Shown here: piece by piece, positions 43,109 to 50,833 of the stretch
How positions within the stretch are numbered: position 1 is the stretch's first letter
How the letters are laid out: every line of letters starts with the position of its first letter
DNA from: Agromyces intestinalis
GTDB lineage: Bacteria > Actinomycetota > Actinomycetes > Actinomycetales > Microbacteriaceae
Reading direction: 5' to 3'
Length of the DNA: 64,000 bases
Assembly: GCF_008365295.1 (NCBI RefSeq)
Contig: NZ_CP043505.1
Span: 3,224,001-3,288,000 of the forward strand
The notes under the pieces: generated by a model
Seen by the model: only the letters and a program-made list of their open reading frames with translations
Told to the model about the DNA's origin: nothing
Database searches by the model: none
Position numbers and translations under genes: made by a program

Positions 43109-44268
43109 TCGCCGGCCGGAACCGCGTCGCCCCAGTCGCTGAGGTCGAGCGGAATGGGCGCCGTGGCGTCGGCCGCGGCATCCGAACCGGTGCCCGCCTC
43201 GCCCGCCGCCTCGCGCTCGAGGTCCGAGAAGTCGTAGCTGTCGGTGAGCATGGTTCCCGCGTCGCGCGGCAGGTGCTCGCGCGGGGTGCGGTCGAGCAGC
43301 TGCTCGACGTCGTCGACGGTGAGGATCGGGCCGGTGTCGGGCGACAGCGACTCGCTCGAGCGGTCGTGCACGCTGGCGACGAGGCCGTCGAGCAGCCCGA
43401 CCGCGTCGGCGATGATCGCGTCGTCGCGTTCGTCGACGCCGTGCAGCAGCCAGCGCGCGAGCTCGAGCTCGCCGTGCAGCAGCGCACGCTGCGCGAGGTG
43501 CGTGTCGGCGCCGCCCTCGCGGGCGACGAGATACGCCTCGAGTGCGCGTTCGGCGCTCGCGCCGCGCGCCGTGAGCAGCCAGTTCAGGTCGACGGCCGGG
43601 TCGCCGATCGAGAGCCCGGCCCAGCCGACGACGCCTGCGACCCGGTCGCCGTCGACGAGCAGCGAGTCCGAGCTGAGCCCGCCGTTGACGACCGTGGGCT
43701 GGAACCGCCACAGCGCGTCGTCGTCGACCGCCTCCTCCCATCGGCGCAGAATCGCGGCCGGCAGGTGCCCGGTGTCGGCGGCGCGGCCGATGACCTCGAC
43801 CACGCCCTCGCGGCACGCGCCCGACGTGCGCCGCGGCAGGCCGGCTTCGCCGATGAACGTGCTGGGCAGCTGGTGGATCGCCGCGATCGCGAGCCCCACC
43901 GATTCGGCGAGCCGGTCGTGCGCGGTGAGCTCGTCGGCGGTCGCGGCCGCGCCGGGCAGGAACGCGGTGACGATCGCACGCGTGCCATCGAGAGGCGCCT
44001 GCCCCAGCACCTCGGGCACCGCGAACGGCAGGCGTGCGCGGATGCCGCCGGTCAGCGCGCGCAACGCGACGAGGTCGGCGGACTGCTCGGTCTCGGCCGC
44101 CTGCGAGCGCGGCGCGCGGATCAGCAGGTCGCGACCGTCGACGGCGCGCAAGCGCACCGCATCGTAACCGCCATGGCTTCGCCGAGTGTGCACCCCGGCG
44201 GCACGGACCTCCAGCCCGGGAACCGCCGCGGTGGCCAACGCGGCTAGAGTGAGAGCTGGTCTGGCCAT
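42961..44268 (-). CDS. Aminoglycoside-phosphotransferase-fold kinase (phosphotransferase family)
   Basis: 435 residues. The N-lobe includes a Lys/Arg segment LRAVDGRDLLIRAPRSQ and LPFAVPEVLGQAPLDGTRAIVTAFLPG. The C-lobe has the catalytic-loop-like VVNGGLSSDSLLVDGDRVAGVVGWAGLSIGDPAVDLNWLL, similar to APH/choline-kinase proteins. There the usual HGDLxxxN/D is replaced: NGGLSSDSLL lacks the catalytic His and Asp, and GVVGWAG replaces the DFG-like D-W/F. So it may be catalytically weak or inactive. The last 60 residues are Ala/Asp-rich. ATG 44268 is seven bases after TAAGCT. The 3' end overlaps adnA antisense. Confidence 0.75.
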   Translation of the reverse strand: MARPALTLAALATAAVPGLEVRAAGVHTRRSHGGYDAVRLRAVDGRDLLIRAPRSQAAETEQSADLVALRALTGGIRARLPFAVPEVLGQAPLDGTRAIVTAFLPGAAATADELTAHDRLAESVGLAIAAIHQLPSTFIGEAGLPRRTSGACREGVVEVIGRAADTGHLPAAILRRWEEAVDDDALWRFQPTVVNGGLSSDSLLVDGDRVAGVVGWAGLSIGDPAVDLNWLLTARGASAERALEAYLVAREGGADTHLAQRALLHGELELARWLLHGVDERDDAIIADAVGLLDGLVASVHDRSSESLSPDTGPILTVDDVEQLLDRTPREHLPRDAGTMLTDSYDFSDLEREAAGEAGTGSDAAADATAPIPLDLSDWGDAVPAGDHPSDAANPAARGAGGAAVRADVGDPAEAADPAVAPTADDQARRNSASS

Positions 44269-44275
44269 GGCGCAC

Positions 44276-44281
44276 AGCTTA
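44276..44281 (-). promoter_or_regulatory. Near-leaderless promoter -10 of the phosphotransferase gene
   Basis: TAAGCT on the minus strand, seven bases before ATG 44268. Confidence 0.5.
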
Positions 44282-44356
44282 AGCAGACAGTGGCGTCGCG
44301 GCGGCGACCGCCACGCGTTCCCGCCGAGTCCGACCGGGGAGCATCGAAAGGTGGTC

Positions 44357-45340
44357 ATGGCCGCAACCTCCGTCCCGCCGCTCGGCCGCGGTGCGTTCGA
44401 CCGCGACGGGGCCGCGCGCGGCGCGCCCGACGGCGACGCCCGATTCGACGCCGATGATGCGTCGCGGGTCGTGATCGTGCGGGCAGGGGCGGTGCTGCTC
44501 GCCGAGCGGGTCGACGGGTCGGCGCCCGCGCTCGACCTGCGGGCGCCGGCCGGCCTGCCCGCCGGGGTGTTGCGCGTGCGGCTCGGGCGCGAGAGCGAAT
44601 CGGATGCCACGGAGCACGCCGTGCCCGCAACCACGGCCGCGCTGCAATTCGAGGCGCGGGTCTTCGACGAGGCATCCGCCGCGCTGATCGAACCCGAGGC
44701 GGCTCGCTGGCTCGACCTGCGTCGCGCCGTGCCGCTGCTCGACGATCGCGACGCGGCGCTGGCGACCACGGCGGTCGCGCTCGCAAACTGGCATGAACGC
44801 CACCCGCGCTGCCCGTTGTGCGGAGCCGAGACGCGCGTCGAACAGTCGGGGTGGGCGCGCCGGTGCGTCGCCGACGACAGCATGCACTTCCCGCGCACCG
44901 ACCCGGCGGTGATCGTGCTCGTCACCGACGACGACGATCGGGTGCTGCTGGGCTCGAACGCGATGTGGGAGCAGCGCCGCTTCTCGCTGCTCGCGGGATT
45001 CGTCGAGCCGGGGGAGTCGCTCGAGCAGGCCGTGGTGCGCGAGATCGGCGAGGAGGCGTCGATCGCGGTCGACCGGGTCGAATACGTCGCGTCGCAGCCA
45101 TGGCCGTTCCCGGCGAGCCTGATGCTGGGGTTCACGGCACGGGTCGCATCGGGCACGAAGCCTGCGACGGCGCGGCCCGACGGCGACGAGATCCTCGAGC
45201 TGCGCTGGTTCTCGCGCGACGACCTCGACCGTGCGCTGCCCGAGGTGGTGCTGCCGGGCGGTGCGTCGATCGCGCGCTGGCTGATCGAGCGCTGGTACGG
45301 CGGGCCGATCGATTCGAATGCTCCGTGGACGACGCGATGA
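44357..45340 (+). CDS. nudC: NAD(+)/NADH diphosphatase (Nudix, NudC-like)
   Basis: A 327-residue Nudix hydrolase that cleaves NADH (and can remove NAD caps from RNA) to NMN(H) and AMP. The Nudix box reads GFVEPGESLEQAVVREIGEEASI, where the usual Gly near the end is Ser. The NADH-specific SQPWPFPAS follows. The zinc ribbon is reduced: CPLC and a single later Cys (RRCVADDS), one ligand fewer than the usual four. ATG 44357 has GAAAGG five bases upstream. The stop overlaps the uvrD2 start (ATGA). From memory nudC and uvrD2 are adjacent in mycobacteria too. Confidence 0.88.
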   Translation: MAATSVPPLGRGAFDRDGAARGAPDGDARFDADDASRVVIVRAGAVLLAERVDGSAPALDLRAPAGLPAGVLRVRLGRESESDATEHAVPATTAALQFEARVFDEASAALIEPEAARWLDLRRAVPLLDDRDAALATTAVALANWHERHPRCPLCGAETRVEQSGWARRCVADDSMHFPRTDPAVIVLVTDDDDRVLLGSNAMWEQRRFSLLAGFVEPGESLEQAVVREIGEEASIAVDRVEYVASQPWPFPASLMLGFTARVASGTKPATARPDGDEILELRWFSRDDLDRALPEVVLPGGASIARWLIERWYGGPIDSNAPWTTR

Positions 45341-47235
45341 ACGAACGCGAACCCGCTGCCGCGCCCGGTGCGATCACAGACTCCGCCGCGGTCACTGACT
45401 CTGCCGCGATCGCCGACCCGGCCGACGACCCCGTCGCGACCGCCGCCGACCCGATCCGTGCGGTGCTCTCGGGGCTCGACGCCGAGCAGGCGGTGGTCGC
45501 CGAGTCGATCGGCGGGCCGGTGTGCGTGCTGGCGGGCGCCGGAACCGGCAAGACCCGGGCGATCACGCACCGCATCGCGTACGGCGTCGCGTCGGGGGCG
45601 TACGACCCGGCGCGGGTGATGGCGATCACGTTCACCGCACGCGCGGCCGCCGAACTGCGCACGAGGCTGCACGCGCTCGGCGCCGGCCGGGTGCCGGCCA
45701 GAACGTTCCACGCGGCGGCGCTCGCCCAGCTCAACCACTTCTGGCCGATCGTCGCGGGCGGCAGTGCGCCGCGCGTGCTCGACTTCAAGGGCCGGCTGCT
45801 CGGCGAGACCGCCCAACGTCTGCGGCTGAAAGTCGACACGCCGACGCTGCGCGACGTGGCCGCCGAGATCGAGTGGCGCAAGGTGACGGGGCTCGGCATG
45901 ACCGAGTACGAGGCGCGGCTGCCCTCGCGCGGCACCCCGGGCGAACTCTCGATCGACCAGCACCTCGCGCTCATGAACGGGTACGAGACCCTGAAGGACG
46001 AGCGCCGCATGTTCGACTTCGAGGACGTGCTGCTCGTGACGGCGGGCATGATCGAGACCGAGCCGGCGGTCGCGCTGCAGGTGCGCGAGCAGTACCGGCA
46101 CTTCCTCGTCGATGAGTATCAGGATGTCTCGCCCGCGCAGCATCGGCTGCTCCAGCTCTGGCTCGGCGACCGGCGCGACCTGTGCGTGGTCGGCGACGCG
46201 AGCCAGACGATCTACTCGTTCGCCGGCGCCAGCGCCGATTTCCTGCTCGACTTCGGCAGGGCGTACCCGGGCGCGACGGTCGTGCGGCTCGAGCGCAACT
46301 ACCGTTCGGCGGCGCCCGTCGTCGAGCTGGCGAATCAGTTGATGCGGGGTCGGCCGGGGGCGCTGCGGCTGCAGGCTTCGCCCGCGGATGCCGCGGATGC
46401 CGCGGCGCCCGCCGCACGCGCGAAACCCTCGTCTCGTGCCGCGCAGATCTCGGCCCCGGCGCCCACGTTCACCGGCTTCGCCGACGATCTCGCCGAGGCC
46501 CGCGCGGTCGCCTCGCGCGTCCGCGCCCGCATCGACGCCGGGGTGCCGGCCGCCGAGATCGCCGTGCTCATCCGCGTGAACTCGCAGTCGGGCCTGTACG
46601 AGCAGGCGCTCGCCGAGGCATCCGTACCCGTGCGCGTGCGCGGAGCGCAGCGCTTCTTCGACCGCCCCGAGGTGCGCGAGGCCGTGCACGCCCTGCGCGC
46701 GCAGGCGCTCGTGCCGACCGACGAGCCGTTGTTCAAGGCGGTGAGCGACGTGCTGCGCGGAGTCGGCTGGTCGGTGCAACCGCCCGACGGGCCTGGCGCG
46801 GTGCGCGACCGGTGGGAGTCGCTGAACGCGCTGGCGCGCCTCGTCGACGATCAGCCGCGCGGCACCACGCTGCGGGTCTTCGCCGACGAGCTGCGCACCC
46901 GCGCCGAGACCCACCACGAGCCGGCGCTCGAGGCGGTCACGATCGCGACACTGCACTCGGCGAAGGGCCTCGAATGGGATGAGGTGCACCTGGTCGGGCT
47001 CACCGAGGGCTTGCTGCCGATCGCCTACGCGAAGGGGCTCGCCGCGATCGACGAGGAGCGGCGTCTGCTGTACGTCGGCATCACGCGGGCACGGCGACGA
47101 CTCGACCTGACGTGGGCGGCACGACTCGGCGGCCAGCGGGGTGAGCGGGAGCCGTCGCGGTTCCTCGAGGAGCTCGGCATCCGCACTCGGGATGGGGTTC
47201 GTGCCGGCGGTGTCGTGGGGCGACGCCTCCGATGA
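45337..47235 (+). CDS. uvrD2: ATP-dependent DNA helicase UvrD2, short form
   Basis: A 632-residue SF1A 3'-5' helicase. An acidic Ala/Asp-rich N-terminus (about 1-45) precedes LDAEQAVVAESI and LAGAGTGKTRAITHRIAYG (Walker A). ITFTARAAAELRTRL, LVDEYQDVSPAQHRLLQL, VVGDASQTIYSFAGAS, ATLHSAKGLEWDEVHLVGL and LLYVGITRARRRLDLTW follow. It ends 30 residues after motif VI (SRFLEELGIRT), so the HRDC domain and tetracysteine motif of mycobacterial UvrD2 are absent. The 3' end overlaps the antisense TOMM-like gene by 155 bp. Coupled to nudC. Confidence 0.9.
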   Translation: MNEREPAAAPGAITDSAAVTDSAAIADPADDPVATAADPIRAVLSGLDAEQAVVAESIGGPVCVLAGAGTGKTRAITHRIAYGVASGAYDPARVMAITFTARAAAELRTRLHALGAGRVPARTFHAAALAQLNHFWPIVAGGSAPRVLDFKGRLLGETAQRLRLKVDTPTLRDVAAEIEWRKVTGLGMTEYEARLPSRGTPGELSIDQHLALMNGYETLKDERRMFDFEDVLLVTAGMIETEPAVALQVREQYRHFLVDEYQDVSPAQHRLLQLWLGDRRDLCVVGDASQTIYSFAGASADFLLDFGRAYPGATVVRLERNYRSAAPVVELANQLMRGRPGALRLQASPADAADAAAPAARAKPSSRAAQISAPAPTFTGFADDLAEARAVASRVRARIDAGVPAAEIAVLIRVNSQSGLYEQALAEASVPVRVRGAQRFFDRPEVREAVHALRAQALVPTDEPLFKAVSDVLRGVGWSVQPPDGPGAVRDRWESLNALARLVDDQPRGTTLRVFADELRTRAETHHEPALEAVTIATLHSAKGLEWDEVHLVGLTEGLLPIAYAKGLAAIDEERRLLYVGITRARRRLDLTWAARLGGQRGEREPSRFLEELGIRTRDGVRAGGVVGRRLR

Positions 47236-47992
47236 CGACGGATGCCGCGGCGAGTGCCGTGGCGCCCCGGCGCAGCCGATCGTCGACGGCGGCCGTCACC
47301 GCGGCGGACACGTCGTGCGCGATGCGCGCGTCGAGCGGCGGCGCGGGCTGATCGGCGAGCTGGGCGACGACGAGCGGCCACGCGGAGTCGGCATCGCGCC
47401 GGGCGAGATCGAGGCAGCGCAGGCACGGCCCGTCGCCGGGTTCGACCAGAGGCCCGACGGTGACGCCGTCGTGCTCGCGCACGACCGACAGGTGGGGGAT
47501 GTCTCGCCGCAGCCACGGCAGGTGGGCCTGCGGGCGGATGCCCCACCCGCCGAAGAGGATCGCGAGGTCGACCTCGTCGGGATCGACCCGATCGACGGGC
47601 TCGACACGATGGCGGAACGATCGCAGCGCGTCGGCGACCGACGTCACGACGGCGCCCGCTCCATCGACCGCGATGAGCGCTGTGCGCGGCGAGCTCGTGC
47701 CCGAACCGTCGCGGCGATCGGCTTCGGCACCGGGCGTGGCCTCGCCCTCAGGCGGCAGGAACGCCGGTTCGAGTTCGACGAGCAGCTCGACGATGCGTTC
47801 CGGCGGCACCCCGAGCCCAGCGCCGACGGTGTGCAGCGTCGTCACGGACGCACCGTGCTCGAGCAACGCCACGAGCTGCGGAATGGCGTCGTGGTCGCAG
47901 CGCACGAGCGCGGCGGGGGTCGGCGCGCCGAGCTGCAGTTCGCTCGACGAGCGCCAGACCATCGGCAGATCGGGGTCGAGTCGCGGCGTCAT
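47081..47992 (-). CDS. Orphan TOMM cyclodehydratase-like / leader-peptide-binding protein
   Basis: 303 residues. The central region LAILFGGWGIRPQAHLPWLRRDIPHLSVVREHDGVTVGPLVEPGDGPCLRCLDLARRDAD resembles the ThiF-like/cyclodehydratase C-protein domain of thiazole/oxazole-modified microcin clusters, including the CLRCLDLxRRDxDxxWP-type block. A later ECGC may complete a zinc site. No YcaO partner, precursor peptide or dehydrogenase gene lies in the window. The same kind of gene sits near uvrD2 in mycobacteria (Rv3196, from memory), so it is a conserved orphan. ATG 47992 gives MTPRLDPDLPMVW. The 3' end overlaps uvrD2 antisense by 155 bp. Confidence 0.7.
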   Translation of the reverse strand: MTPRLDPDLPMVWRSSSELQLGAPTPAALVRCDHDAIPQLVALLEHGASVTTLHTVGAGLGVPPERIVELLVELEPAFLPPEGEATPGAEADRRDGSGTSSPRTALIAVDGAGAVVTSVADALRSFRHRVEPVDRVDPDEVDLAILFGGWGIRPQAHLPWLRRDIPHLSVVREHDGVTVGPLVEPGDGPCLRCLDLARRDADSAWPLVVAQLADQPAPPLDARIAHDVSAAVTAAVDDRLRRGATALAAASVVIGGVAPRHRRHEPHPECGCRAPRGTATAPAHPAGRRVVPPTSGRVVAVPA

Positions 47993-48105
47993 GCGCCCGA
48001 GCCTGCCCGAATCGGCGCGACGAGCGGCCGGGTCATCCACAGGCGGCGGCTGCCACGCGATCACGCCACCGGGCGCACGCCGACCGGCGGCGCACCCGAC
48101 CGGGC

Positions 48106-49482
48106 CTACTCGCCCCGCGGCTCCTCGCCGTCGTCGCCGGGGGCGGCGGGCGTCTCGCCGCGCAGCAGCTGCTCGAGCGCCTGATCGAACTCCTCGTCGG
48201 CCACGGCGCCCTGGGCGTCGTGCCCGGTGAGGCGGGCGATCAGCGTGTCGGGGTCGTCGAGGTCGGCGGCCGACGGCAGCAGGTCGGGGTGACCCCACAG
48301 TGCGTCGCGCCCGCCGATGCCGAGCTCGTCGCCGATGCGCCGCCACAGGGCCGCTGCCTCGCGAAGGCGCCGGGGTCGCAGCTCGAGCCCGACCAGGGTG
48401 GCGAGCGCCGATTCGGCCGGGCCGCCCGAGGCACGCCGGCGGCGGATCGTCTCGGCGACCAGGTCGGCCTTCGGCAGGCGCGAGGTGGCGTCGGCGGTGA
48501 CGACGTCGACCCAGCCCTCGACGAGGGCGAGCATCGTCTCGAGCCGGTCGAGCGCGGCCTGCTGCGACTCGCTGCGCGGTTTGATGAGCGCGCCGCTCGT
48601 CACCGCGTCGCGCAGGCGATCGGTGTCGGAGGGATCGAAGTCGGCAGCCAGCTCTTCGAGCCGTTCGGTGTCGATGTCGATGCCGCGTGCGAACGTGGTG
48701 ATCGCCGTGATGAGGTGCAGGCGCAGCCAGCGCGCCTGGCGGAACAGCCGGGCGTGCGCGAGCTCGCGCACCGCGAGGTACAGCTCGACCTGGTCGACGG
48801 GGATCTCGAGGTCGGTGCCGAACTCGGCCACGTTCTGGGGCAGGATCGACGCGCGCCCGTCGTCCATCAGCGGGATGCCGATGTCGCCGCCCGAGACCAC
48901 CTCGGTCGCGAGCTCGCCGACGACCTGGCCGAGCTGCATCGCGAAGAGCGCGCCGCCGACGCCGCGGATGATGCGGCTCGTGCCGAGGATCATCTGCCGC
49001 ATCTCTTCGGGCGCCTGCTCCTCCATGATGCGCACGAGCGAATCGGCGATGCTCGTGGCGACCGGCTCGGCGAGCTGGGTCCACACGGGCATCGTCGCGG
49101 CGACCCAGGCGCGGCGGGTCAGCAGTTCGGGGCCCGAGGGGAGCGACGCGACATCCACCGCCTCATCGAGCCAGAGCGAGGCGACCTGGAAGGCCTGGTC
49201 GAGTCGCGCCCGTTCCGCGTCGCCGAGCTGGGTCTGGCCGGCCGAAGCGCGCTGCTCGCCCTGGCGCAGTGCGATCGACCAGTCGATGCCGTCGCCCTGG
49301 CTGTTCATCGCCTGCTGCAGCTGGCCGAACAGCGCGGCGAGGCTGGCCGGGTCGCTGGGGAGCCCCGCGGCGCCCGCGAGCTGCGACGGATCGATGCCGC
49401 CGCTGCCCGACAGCAGGTTGCGCAGCAGGTCGCGGAACTCGTCCTCGGGGTTCTGCTCTCGCGCGTCGTCGTCCTCGGCCAC
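48106..49482 (-). CDS. DUF2342 family zinc-dependent metalloprotease-like protein
   Basis: 458 residues, an actinobacterial DUF2342 protein (Rv3195-like, from memory). The first 90 residues are Gly/Gln-rich (SGSGGIDPSQLAGAAGLP). Conserved stretches include QLGQVVGELATEVVSGGDIGIPL and the ELAHARLFRQARWLRLHLI motif, which carries the family's His residues for a putative metal site. GTG 49482 is chosen because AGGAGG lies eight bases upstream; GTG 49491 lies inside that Shine-Dalgarno sequence. Protease activity is a family annotation, not shown here. It is the divergent partner of the PDZ protease gene. Confidence 0.85.
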   Translation of the reverse strand: MAEDDDAREQNPEDEFRDLLRNLLSGSGGIDPSQLAGAAGLPSDPASLAALFGQLQQAMNSQGDGIDWSIALRQGEQRASAGQTQLGDAERARLDQAFQVASLWLDEAVDVASLPSGPELLTRRAWVAATMPVWTQLAEPVATSIADSLVRIMEEQAPEEMRQMILGTSRIIRGVGGALFAMQLGQVVGELATEVVSGGDIGIPLMDDGRASILPQNVAEFGTDLEIPVDQVELYLAVRELAHARLFRQARWLRLHLITAITTFARGIDIDTERLEELAADFDPSDTDRLRDAVTSGALIKPRSESQQAALDRLETMLALVEGWVDVVTADATSRLPKADLVAETIRRRRASGGPAESALATLVGLELRPRRLREAAALWRRIGDELGIGGRDALWGHPDLLPSAADLDDPDTLIARLTGHDAQGAVADEEFDQALEQLLRGETPAAPGDDGEEPRGE

Positions 49483-49550
49483 AGCGGGCACCTCCTGTCG
49501 TGTCCTCCCACGCTAACGCCGCGACCCGGGCCCGGTGCTGGGAAATGGCC

Positions 49551-49556
49551 TAGGCT
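49551..49556 (+). promoter_or_regulatory. Predicted -10 element of the PDZ protease gene
   Basis: TAGGCT, leaving a leader of about 60 bases that includes GGGAGG before TTG 49623. Confidence 0.5.
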
Positions 49557-49622
49557 GACCTTCCGGGTGTCCGCCTGTCGCGAACAGCTCCGGCACGCAC
49601 GGGCATCTCCGGGAGGACAGGG

Positions 49623-50753
49623 TTGAGCATCTTCGACGATGAGCCCGGGCTGCCAGAGGAACCGCGCCACCGCTCCGACGCCGTTGCCAAGCGGCCGCGA
49701 CGCGAGACCATCGGGCGGTGGAGCCTCGCGATCGCGATCGTGATCGCCCTCGTGTTCGCCCTGCTGCCGTCGCCCTACGTCATCGAGCGACCCGGGCCCG
49801 TCTTCGACACCCTCGGCACCGCCGAGCACGGCGACGAGCAGGTGCCGCTCATCGAGATCCCCGACGAAGAGACCTTCCCGACCGAGGGCCAGCTCAACCT
49901 GCTCACGGTGTCGGTCGTGGGTCGGCCCGGTGCCACGCCGAACTGGTTCGAAGTGCTCGGCGCGTGGTTCGACCGCAGCGCATCGGCCGTGCCCACCGAG
50001 GCGATCTTCCCGCCAGGGATCACCCAGGAAGATCGCGACGCCGAGAACCAGGCCGCCATGGTCGACTCGCAGCAGGACGCGATCGCCGCGGCGCTCGTTG
50101 AACTCGGGTACGACTTCCCGCGCGAGGTCACGGTGGCCTCGGTGTTCGACGACTCGCCCGCCGACGGCGTGCTCGAGGACGGCGACGTGATCGCCGCCGT
50201 GAACGGCACCGAGGTGCATGCGATCGACGAGCTGCGCGGCGCGGTGGCCGACAACGGCACGGATGCCCCGGCGACGCTGTCGATCGTGCGCGGCGGCGAG
50301 AGCCTCGACGTCGAGGTCGTGCCGGTCGAGCGCTCGGGCCAGGCGATCCTGGGCGTCGGGGTGCGCATGCGGTACGAGTTCCCGATCGACGTCGAGATCC
50401 GGCTCGACGACGTCGGCGGCCCGAGCGCCGGCATGATGTTCGCGCTCGGCATCGTCGACAAGCTCACGCCCGGCGCGATGACCGGCGGCGAGATCATCGC
50501 CGGCACCGGCACGATCGACGCGGCCGGAACGGTCGGCGCGATCGGCGGCATCCGACAGAAGCTGTGGGGGGCCGACGGCGTCGGCGCCGACTGGTTCCTC
50601 GCGCCGAAGGCGAACTGCGGCGAGGTCGAAGGGCATGTCCCCGACGGCATGCGCGTGTTCGCCGTCGAGACGCTCGACCAGGCTCGTGAGGTGGTCGAGG
50701 CGGTCGCCGATGGCGACGACACGAGCGAATTCGCCACCTGCACCACCGAGTGA
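49623..50753 (+). CDS. Membrane-anchored PDZ-Lon (S16) protease, YlbL family
   Basis: 376 residues. A membrane anchor at about 30-50 (WSLAIAIVIALVFALLPSPYVI) ends in the family signature ERPGPVFDTLG. A PDZ domain follows (about 160-235, DSPADGVLEDGDVIAAVNGTEV), then the Lon protease domain. The catalytic Ser is in GGPSAGMMFALGI and the Lys in GAIGGIRQKLWGADG. The protease domain faces outside the cell. TTG 49623 is preceded by GGGAGGAC. In actinobacteria this gene sits upstream of the UPF0182 gene, as here (Rv3194c, from memory). A short GCCAGCC/GGCTGGC hairpin follows the stop. Confidence 0.92.
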   Translation: MSIFDDEPGLPEEPRHRSDAVAKRPRRETIGRWSLAIAIVIALVFALLPSPYVIERPGPVFDTLGTAEHGDEQVPLIEIPDEETFPTEGQLNLLTVSVVGRPGATPNWFEVLGAWFDRSASAVPTEAIFPPGITQEDRDAENQAAMVDSQQDAIAAALVELGYDFPREVTVASVFDDSPADGVLEDGDVIAAVNGTEVHAIDELRGAVADNGTDAPATLSIVRGGESLDVEVVPVERSGQAILGVGVRMRYEFPIDVEIRLDDVGGPSAGMMFALGIVDKLTPGAMTGGEIIAGTGTIDAAGTVGAIGGIRQKLWGADGVGADWFLAPKANCGEVEGHVPDGMRVFAVETLDQAREVVEAVADGDDTSEFATCTTE

Positions 50754-50761
50754 ACCCGACG

Positions 50762-50783
50762 GCCAGCCGATTCCAAGGCTGGC
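50762..50783. terminator. Weak hairpin after the PDZ protease gene
   Basis: GCCAGCC (50762-50768) pairs with GGCTGGC (50777-50783) over 7 bp. It overlaps the region just upstream of the next -10, so partial read-through is likely. Confidence 0.4.
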
Positions 50784-50788
50784 GCGCC

Positions 50789-50794
50789 TAGGAT
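50789..50794 (+). promoter_or_regulatory. Predicted -10 element of the UPF0182 gene
   Basis: TAGGAT, about 40 bases before GTG 50834. Confidence 0.5.
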
Positions 50795-50833
50795 GGTTCT
50801 CCGATCCCGTCCCGACCGAACATGAGGCCGAGA

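Noticed and set aside
42961..46989. 1342-codon minus-strand open frame across nudC and uvrD2
   Set aside because: Only the part after ATG 44268 resembles a protein family; the 900 upstream codons are antisense to nudC and uvrD2.
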